A stretch of 64,000 nt of DNA from Atherinomorus stipes (Eukaryota > Chordata > Actinopteri > Atheriniformes > Atherinidae), in assembly GCA_023101725.1 (NCBI GenBank), contig JALJCO010009074.1:62001-126000 (forward strand), in the 5' to 3' direction. Of the stretch, positions 56,841 to 64,000 are shown piece by piece. The notes under the pieces were generated by a model. The model saw only the letters and a list, made by a program, of their open reading frames with translations. It made no database searches and was not told the origin of the DNA. Numbering within the stretch: position 1 is the first letter of the stretch; each line of letters opens with the position of its first letter. The position numbers were made by a program, and so were the translations under genes.

Positions 56841-57986
56841 TAGAGATGTCCCAATCCGATCACGTGATCGGGGATTGGGGCCCGATCACGTGATTTCAGA
56901 CTCGATCGGAATCGGCTGTTACTTCCCGATCAGGGATCGGTTAAATGTTTCCTTTACTGATACAGCAGCAGCGGGCTGCTCCTCTTTTTCCTCTGCGTGG
57001 TTTCCTCTCAGTTTCGGTTTTATGACCAGCGGTTGGTTTGATTCTGCCTCATGTGAACCGCCCCGTCCTGCACGCAGCTCAGTGCTGTTTACAGCATCAC
57101 CGGGCGGTGCAGGAGTCTAAATGTAACGCACCAGCAGGCAGCAGCCTGTTCACTCAGACATAACTACAGGGAAGGCGGCTGCAGCTGAACTGATGAGCCG
57201 CTTTTAAAAAGTTTGATCCATTAATCAAAGCAAACAACAATAAGTCAACATAACGTGTGACACGTGGTTCATATTTAGCGAAGCAACGCGACAATGTGCT
57301 GGTTTAACATTAGTTGTGCAGCACGTGCATCGCTGCGGGTTTGACGGGGCTGCTGCTGGTTGACGTGACCTGCGGAGAAGTGACAGAAAAAAGAAAAGAA
57401 AGCTGCTTAAACTTTGTTTGCCATTAATGAACGGAGTAAAACCGAAGCACACATTACATTAGGCCTATCTGTTGTTTCAGAGTTTATTTGAAATCTAGTG
57501 TTGGTTTTATTTGCTGTCCAAAAATAATCATGTGTTTCCAAGCTTCAGAGAAATGGAGAAATAACCAGCTTCCTTTGTGATTTCCACAGACATGCATAAA
57601 TGATTACTTACTCATTAATTTGATGTTAGTTTGGTATATAAATGTATGCTAAATATGTTTTCTTTTTTAGAATATGGCTGGAAGAATGTAATTGATCAGA
57701 GGAGGTGTCATAATAAAGTAAAATAAGAATAAATAAAACGAAAAAATACAACAAATATGGCACCTCCTGATTCCCCAATTGCACCTTCGAGCTGATAGGA
57801 TTCAGAATCAGATTAGGCAACAGTGTTTCCCATACAGACCACTGCTGTAGGGGAAACACTGTCTTTCTCTTAAATTTTCATTTTATTATAGAAGTATCGG
57901 ATCGGGACTCGGTATCGGCCGATCCTCAAAGTCAAATGACTCGTACTCGGAATCTGGGGCAAAAAACCCTGATCGGGACATCTCTA
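56841..57986. mobile_element. 1.15-kb hAT-like element, 8-bp target duplication
   Basis: TAGAGATGTCCCAATCCGAT and the inverted ...GATCGGGACATCTCTA are flanked by a perfect ACCCAGAA (56833-56840 and 57987-57994). Both ends are rich in GATCGG words as subterminal repeats. No transposase was recognised; the interior frames (56875-57120 plus, 57225-57452 minus) have no domain I know. Confidence 0.9.
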
Positions 57987-57994
57987 ACCCAGAA

Positions 57995-59950
57995 CAGGAC
58001 AAGCAGCCCCACAACTGTTAAGAAACTGCACTGGTTTGACATAGAGTCAGGCGTGACAGAGGAGAGGCACTCGTTTCCTGCGTTAGCTTGGGGCTAACCG
58101 GCTAACCAGCTAATTAGCCTTTAAAAATGAGAAGATAACAACTTACATGATTCCAGTTGAGTTTTAAATAGTTTCTGTTTATAGAGATGAGGATGGGGGA
58201 AAGATGCATCTTTGGAATCAGCTGGAGGGGATCTGATGACCGAAGAAGTCCTGTTATAACCGAGCAGCAGCTGTCTGTCCGTACAGTAACTGTATGACCA
58301 ATCTGATGAAGCAACGATGGTTAAAAAAGAATATTCCAGAGGACATGATCGCAGTTCCATGTGTTAGAAGTCTCGACAGCTCCAGTAAACAGAAGCTGTT
58401 GACAGGAGAGGGGTGCAGAGGGCTCCCCTTGGTACCCAGTAAGTCCGACCTGCTTCTTTATCCTCTTCAAAATAAAATTCTGGATCTCTAGAAAACCTAA
58501 ATAAACTAATGTTGTAATTACAAGCTTTTAAACATTAACTAGCATTACCATTTGAAGGCTTTGTCTCTATTGTTTGTCTGTAAAACTGGAAAAGGAACTT
58601 AAAAACTGCTATGACGTCATTGACTTCAATTTTAAATGAGCTGGGAACGTTCTCTGGCAGACGTCACGTCCGGTTTTGGCTAACAGCGCCACAGTCTGGT
58701 CAGATGTGCTGAAATGCAGCAATGTTTTCAAATAACTCGTAGATGCAGGCACGCTTGTTTCTGTTGCATCATGAAGAACGTTTTGGTCGGTGAAAAATGG
58801 GAAAAAATTTAAAAAAGTGAGCAATAATTTAAATAAACTATAAATAAACGAAGAAGACAAGACAGGGAGTTAAACGTCCTTGTATAACATTAACTGTTAA
58901 GTGTAGACGTGGCCTAAGTCAGTCGCACCATAGACATCGGCTCAGCCACTTTTCATCCACTTCCACTGTAAATGATACAGTTAACATAAACGTGTGTACT
59001 TTCTTGGTTCCCCCATTCTTAACGTCTTCTTCACCCTCTTCATGCAGCACAAATATCCAAAATCACTCTAAAAAAAGCATCATTGCCATATATTTCTAAA
59101 ACCCCATTTTTCCACATCCATTCATCCTAAAATTTTAATGCTCCCCCAAAGCTTTAGACCCATTAATCACAGAAAAGCTTAAATCTGGTCCAGTCAAACT
59201 CCTGCATTGCACTGCTCTTGAAAACTCACAGGCTTCACAATCTTGCTGTGACTCCTTTCTACATAATCCCACACTTGACAAGGTTGAGATCCTGGCCAAA
59301 AAATCTACTGAAGACAACTATAACAGCAATAAAATAGAAATACATAAACAAATATCGCTGTGAAGTTCATATAATGACTGGACTCTGAATCCTTGGTTTG
59401 TAATTAAGTGAGGTTTGCATGTACGTCCTAAATTCACCCATCTTTACAATCATCACAACATTATGCCTCTCAGTTCAAATACAAAACATTCTCAATTTTA
59501 GCCTGGTGTGGTCAAACTGAATTAATGAGATACTTGATCACAAATTAAAATCGGAAGCTGGCACAAGACCAGGACAAATTCACTTGTTTGGATAGAGAAT
59601 AACTATATCTTAACTTGCAAGTAAGTTAGAAATTTCCTTCTTTCCTGACATTTGCAAATGGGACAAGGTTCATCACCCAGTGAGCTAGTCTGAACACAGC
59701 TGCCAAATGAATGAATGAGTGACGTCATTTTTCCCCATGCGCATCGCCACTCTATGTCTACTGTACATATGTGAATAATAATAATAAAAATCTATGTCTC
59801 CACTAAGGGGTTAATGTTATACGGAGATGCTTAACTCCCCGTCTTATCTGCATCCAGAGGCATATGCTACCTCTGGGTGAAACTGAGAGTTGGACAAGTG
59901 GGCAGAAGCGTTTTCTAGCTGACCCAGTCTTTCTCTGAATCTGGTTAGAA
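57995..59950. other. Intergenic, nothing assigned
   Basis: Only short frames are present (58114-58491, 58609-58860, 59135-59317). No transposon ends or exons could be supported. Confidence 0.35.
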
Positions 59951-59954
59951 AAGT

Positions 59955-60170
59955 CTATCTACGGCTCGCAAGACAGGGGCGTGTCGTAGAGTGGGCGTGT
60001 CGTAGTGTGACATTACTCGACGACACGCCCACCAGGCCAATGAGAGCACGGTAAACTCTAGCCCTCCCCCTGACCCTTCCCCTAAACCTAACCAGACCCA
60101 CCCACAATGCGACACGCCCACTATATGACACGCCCATTATATGATACACTGGGTTGCAAGCCACAGATAG
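59955..60170. mobile_element. MITE with CTATCT..GGCT.GCAA ends
   Basis: CTATCTACGGCTCGCAA at the left is inverted at the right as CTATCTGTGGCTTGCAA. GGGCGTGTCGTAG words inside the left arm recur inverted (CGACACGCCCAC) in the middle and right. No clear target duplication. Confidence 0.65.
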
Positions 60171-60240
60171 ATACACTTGAATCTGGCAGCACTGACTTTA
60201 GCTTAGCTTAACTTAGCGTAGTTGCCGTAATCTGCCATAT

Positions 60241-60300
60241 CGCAGCATCCGGTGGCAACCCTGTTTATGGAAGTTGGGAATGCTGCACATGCGTGCTTGG
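60241..60300. repeat. Short direct repeat, copy 1
   Basis: GCAGCATCCGGTGGCAACC through ATGCGTGCTT recurs at 60535-60592 with about four changes. Confidence 0.8.
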
Positions 60301-60491
60301 CTTAGCATAGTTGATGTAATCTGGTGTTTCTAATAGCATCACTTGGCGAAAAGTGAACTAATAAACTAAAAATTTTTTCCAATTATGTTTCGTGACCCAC
60401 ACATTCTGATCGAGTCCAAACGAGAAGCCGATTTCACATCAAAAGACTGACTAGATGGCATTCAATGGGGAACTATATGCCGCGGAAGTAC

Positions 60492-60598
60492 AGAGGCGAA
60501 GCACCGCGGATAGTAGCAAAGGCAGCACGCATGCGCAGCATCCGGTGGCAACCGTGTTTGTGGAAGTTGGGGATGCTGCGCATGCGTGCTTCGCCTCT
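60492..60598. repeat. Nested hairpin
   Basis: Outer arms AGAGGCGAAGCA (60492-60503 and 60587-60598) and inner 20-bp arms (60524-60543 and 60571-60590, AGCACGCATGCGCAGCATCC) are exact inverses. The outer and inner right arms overlap by four bases, so the two folds compete. TGCGCATGCG resembles an NRF1 site. Confidence 0.8.
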
Positions 60599-60618
60599 CA
60601 AGGGAATATCCCCTCAAG

Positions 60619-60760
60619 GGAATATCCCCTTGACCAACTTACCAGGGTGACCCTGGTAAGTTGGTCAAGGGGATATTCCTTTGGCTGAATGGTTAGGGTG
60701 CATTACTCTTACCTGGGAGTTTGGGGATTGAATCCCGCCTAGGCCCTCCTTCGTCCTGCC
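60619..60760 (+). repeat. tRNA-like repeat, copy 3, with 30-bp-arm palindrome at its head
   Basis: Arms 60619-60648 and 60650-60679 (61 nt in all, single-base centre) are perfect inverses. They include ACTTACCAGGGT and the GGAATATCCCC head. The tRNA-like part follows: A-box-like TGGCTGAATGG (60682-60692) and B-box-like GGATTGAATCC (60725-60735). Confidence 0.75.
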
Positions 60761-62100
60761 ACACCTGTGCAAACATCCTCTGGTTTGGTTATGTATTTCC
60801 AACAGTCTGTCAGAGTATCCAGATATTTTTCCTTCCTCTATATTCTCTATGATGTCATACCTTTGTGATAACAGGTTTATATTGGAAAATTCCTCACCAG
60901 TGCCAGTAATCTATAAGTTTATTACATTCCTGTGGCATCTTCAAGTTGTTGAATATGTTGTTGTGCATGATCCAAGCAATGTTTTAAAGCTATTATTTAT
61001 TAATATCCCCCCCCAAATCTGTTTACCATTATTACAATCATGACAAGATTTTACCATGAAGAATAAACATGTTTTTACAGATCTCCAGTTGTGTGTAACA
61101 CAGTTGAATGCCACCGCTTCTATTACTACTTTTCGTATTGCTGTTTATTTCAGTTTTTAAAGGAAAACTAATGCGGCAGAAACTTGTCTGCCTGACTTAT
61201 ACCACACACGCACACCACCTTAAGATGTATGGTTTTTATGGGGGTGTTCATTTAGTGTAAGGTGGGAGGTTAGCCTGACAAATTGGATGCACTTGCGTGT
61301 ATCAGTTTTTAAAGGAGGCATGTGTATGTGCTAAACTTTTCATATTGTGATTTATGGGACCAAACTGTTCTGAGGGAGCGAGGGAGTAACAGACTAATTG
61401 GAAACTGTTCAAGTGTGTGTATGTGTCTGTGTGTGTGTGGTTTATGCGTGATGGACTGCAGCTCCCATTTTAGCCGCAGAGCAGCGATTAGACTTGTCTG
61501 TGAGCTGATTAATTCTCTCCAGAGACACTGGGCGAGGTGAGGGAAATGATTATGGGATGGACAGATAATGGAAAGATAATGCCCCCATGGATCACACTGT
61601 CAGAACCAAGAGAGTGTGGGAGGGAGGAAAAGGAAGACAGGGTAGAGAGGGATGCAGGTACAGAGAGCAGGGCAAGTCAAAAAAACTTTCAAGAAGGATT
61701 TACAATGATGAGTCAGAGCAAGGTAAAAGGGACATAAAATAAGGTTAAGTGATGAATGAGGAAATGTACAGCATGAAGCAAACTATCCAGTATGGATGCA
61801 TTTTCATCCAAATTCCAGACTTTGTTAAAAAAAAAACGAAAAAAAAAAAACAACTTGACTTTCTTAGAGAGATCCCTAATTCTAGATATTGGACATCTAT
61901 AGGGTGTGTGTCAAAACCAAATGTGAGCCAGGCTTAATGGCCAACATCCTCATTTACATCTACAGTATAAGGTTGATAGAAATAGCAGAATCTGGCAAGA
62001 GTACCTAACTGCAGTTACAATGACTGACAAGGGCAATGCCATACATCCAATCCATACAGGAATTCTCAAGCGGAAGTTAGTTAAAAACTGCCAAGAGTAT
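60761..62100. other. Intergenic, nothing assigned
   Basis: There are short frames (61322-61937) and an A-rich run near 61825-61850. No supported gene. Confidence 0.35.
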
Positions 62101-62101
62101 C

Positions 62102-62389
62102 TACAGATGTGGGCATGAAAAAGATCCGCCTTGTTTTGCCAGAAGTGGTGCAGTACTAGTACACTATTGCTGCACGATCACTGGCTGAACGATTTGTCCC
62201 ACCAATACGTCATCATGCACGGTGTCCAAACTTGTCCTGTGGAAACGTCCATGTTCCAGGCATTCATTTATGCTCTGAATTCGTTTCCCCTGGGCACACA
62301 GGCGTTTGTGCGATTGAATTAGCAGACAAGTTGCTGGTAAGTGGCTGGCACTCAGCAGAAAGGGGAACTTTTTCATGCCCACATCTATG
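62102..62389. mobile_element. MITE family A, copy 3
   Basis: The ends TACAGATGTGGGCATGAAAA and inverted ATAGATGTGGGCATGAAAA match. The interior CTGGCTGAACGATTTGTCCC and CGTTTCCCCTGGGCACACAG is as in the copies at 46.3 and 51.9 kb. Confidence 0.85.
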
Positions 62390-62617
62390 TCTGCGGCTTG
62401 CAAATAGATGCATATGGTGTAGTCGGGTGGTTAGGCTTTGGGGGAGGGGTCAGGGTTAGGGTTAGATTTTAGTAAGTTACATGAAGAAGAAACTTCCGAT
62501 TAGGACTTCCGTCATGGATTGGATATATGGCGACATATCGTGACTGCAGTTGGGCCCCTCTTGAATCTGGTGGAAAGCCTTTCTAGACGAGATAAAGTGG
62601 TTAAAATATCAATATCA
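62390..62617. other. Short linker with GGGTTA words
   Basis: CAGGGTTAGGGTTAG at about 62451-62465 is two telomere-like units only, too short to call interstitial telomeric repeat. Confidence 0.5.
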
Positions 62618-62619
62618 TA

Positions 62620-63917
62620 CAGGGAGTGCAGAATTATTAGGTAAATAAGTATTTTGACCACATCGTCCTCTTTATGCATGTTGTCTTACTCCAAGCTGTA
62701 TAGGCCGAAAGCCTACTACCAATTAAGCATATCAGCTGATGTGCATCTCTGTAATGAGAAAGGGTGTGGTCTGATGACATCAACACCCTATATCAGGTGT
62801 ATTAGGCAAACATAATTATTAGGCAACTTAACAATAAACAAATATATACCCATTAAAATTATTTATTTTCACCAGGGAAACCAATATAACAGCTCAACAT
62901 TCACAAATATACATTTCTGACGTTCAAAAACAAAACAAAAACAAATCAGTGACCAATATAGCCACCTTTCTTTGCAAGGACATTTAAAAGCCTGCGATCC
63001 ATGGATCCTGTCAGTGTTTTGATCTGTTCACCATCAACATTGTGTGCAGCAGCAACCACAGAAACTGGCAGTAGGACTGCGAGTTGAGCTTGACTCCATC
63101 CTCAACCTGAAAAGGCCCAACAAGCTCATTTTTGATGATACCAGCCCATACCAGTACCCCACCTCCACCTTGCTGGCGTCTGAGTGGGACTGGAGCTCTC
63201 TGCCCTTTACCGATCCAGCCACGGGCCCATCCATCTGGCCCATCAAGACTCGCTCTCATTTCATCAGTCCATAAAAACTTAGAAAAATCAGTCTTGAGAT
63301 ATTTCTTGGCTCAGTTTTGACGTTTCAGCTCGTGTGTCTTGTTCAGTGGTGGTGGTTTTTCAGCCTTTCTTACCTTGGCCATGTCTCTGAGTATTGCACA
63401 CCTTGTGCTTTTGGGCACTCCAGTGATGTTGCAGCTCTGAAATATGGCAAAACTGCTGGCAAGTGGCATCTTGGCAGCTGCACGCTTGACTTGTCTCAGT
63501 TCATGGGCAGATATTTTGCACCTTGGTTTTTCCACGTTTCTTGTGACCCTGTTGACTATTTTGAATGAAACGCTTGATTGTTTGATGATCACACTTCAGA
63601 AGCTTGGCAATTTTAAGAGTGCTGCATCCCTCTGCAAGATATCTCACTATTTTTGACTTTTTGGAGCCGTCAAGTCCCTCTTCTGACCCATTTTGCCAAA
63701 GGAAAGGTAGTTACCTAATAATTATGTTTGCCTAATACACCTGGTATAGGGTGTTGATGTCATTAGACCACACCCCTTCTCATTACAGAGATGCACATCA
63801 GCTGATATGCTTAATTGGTAGTAGGCTTTCGGCCTATACAGCTTGGAGTAAGAAAACATGCATAAAGAGGATGATGTGGTCAAAATACTCATTTGCCTAA
63901 TAATTCTGCACTCCCTG
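62620..63917 (-). pseudogene. Tc1-like element, about 205-bp inverted ends, internally deleted transposase
   Basis: TA-flanked (62618-62619, 63918-63919) ends CAGGGAGTGCAGAATTATTA pair over about 205 bp. Shared arm words include GCTTGGAGTAAG and CTACTACCAATTAAGCATAT. The minus strand holds transposase pieces. The N-terminal helix-turn-helix part lies around 63690-63560 (IAKLLKCDH, TIKRFIQN), a middle part at 63592-63311, then WARWMGPWLD... and GGGVLVWAGIIKNELVGPFQ (about 63180-63100), and the C-terminal word DRRLLNVLAKKGGYIGH and a stop (about 63005-62955). The stretch carrying the second Asp and the Glu is missing, and many frame changes exist. It cannot transpose on its own. Confidence 0.85.
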
Positions 63918-64000
63918 TAGTACTGCCTTGAATGCTGAGTTAAATTAGTGTGAAAATAACACATCTGCAAACTGATTTCACAGCATTGTGCTATATTACA

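Noticed and set aside
62451..62465. Possible interstitial telomere repeat (GGGTTA)n
   Set aside because: Only two exact units plus a degenerate one; chance is likely.

Overview
The window is vertebrate nuclear DNA, almost certainly from a ray-finned (teleost) fish. It holds a spliced phagocyte-oxidase gene with long introns. The rest is AT-rich DNA packed with transposon families typical of fish: Tc1/mariner, hAT, PIF/Harbinger-like, several non-LTR retrotransposons, tRNA-like repeats and microsatellites. No bacterial-style gene clusters, CRISPR arrays or rRNA genes were seen.

The only host gene I can name is on the plus strand at 3118-17355. It is the 3' half of ncf4, which encodes p40phox, a cytosolic subunit of the NADPH oxidase. 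Four coding exons (3118-3216, 13251-13402, 13695-13760, 17148-17355) splice in phase into 174 residues: an SH3 domain, a linker and a C-terminal PB1 domain ending in TGA. The start codon and PX-domain exons lie to the left of the window. The first visible intron is about 10 kb. It contains a clear nested insertion: a LINE broken by a hAT-like MITE, whose target duplication was then broken by a 1.9-kb LTR-like element.

From about 17.4 kb to the end I find no second host gene that I can name. The interval is built from datable insertions. They include a 586-bp element with 9-bp target duplications (19570), a 2.3-kb element with about 400-bp inverted arms (22504-24776), a Tc1 transposase pseudogene with two further insertions (28408-30599), and a 5'-to-3' LINE remnant interrupted by a 929-bp hAT element (32.85-35.64 kb). 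They continue with a Harbinger-like element carrying a LINE tail (44782), two hAT-like elements with perfect 8-bp target duplications (49223 and 56841), and an internally deleted Tc1 with about 205-bp inverted ends (62620). Two small families occur three times each within the window: a roughly 290-360-bp MITE, and a tRNA-like sequence with a conserved palindrome at its head.

The most unusual structures are a 58-bp perfect palindrome followed by repeated CTCGTTATAACGAG units (1110-1275), the tRNA-like repeats with palindromic heads (15.1, 51.7 and 60.7 kb), and the long foldback element with a GC-richer centre. Two homopolymer-rich blocks (28.6 and 36.7-37.3 kb) may be assembly artefacts. All repeat family names come from pattern recognition by eye, without database searches.
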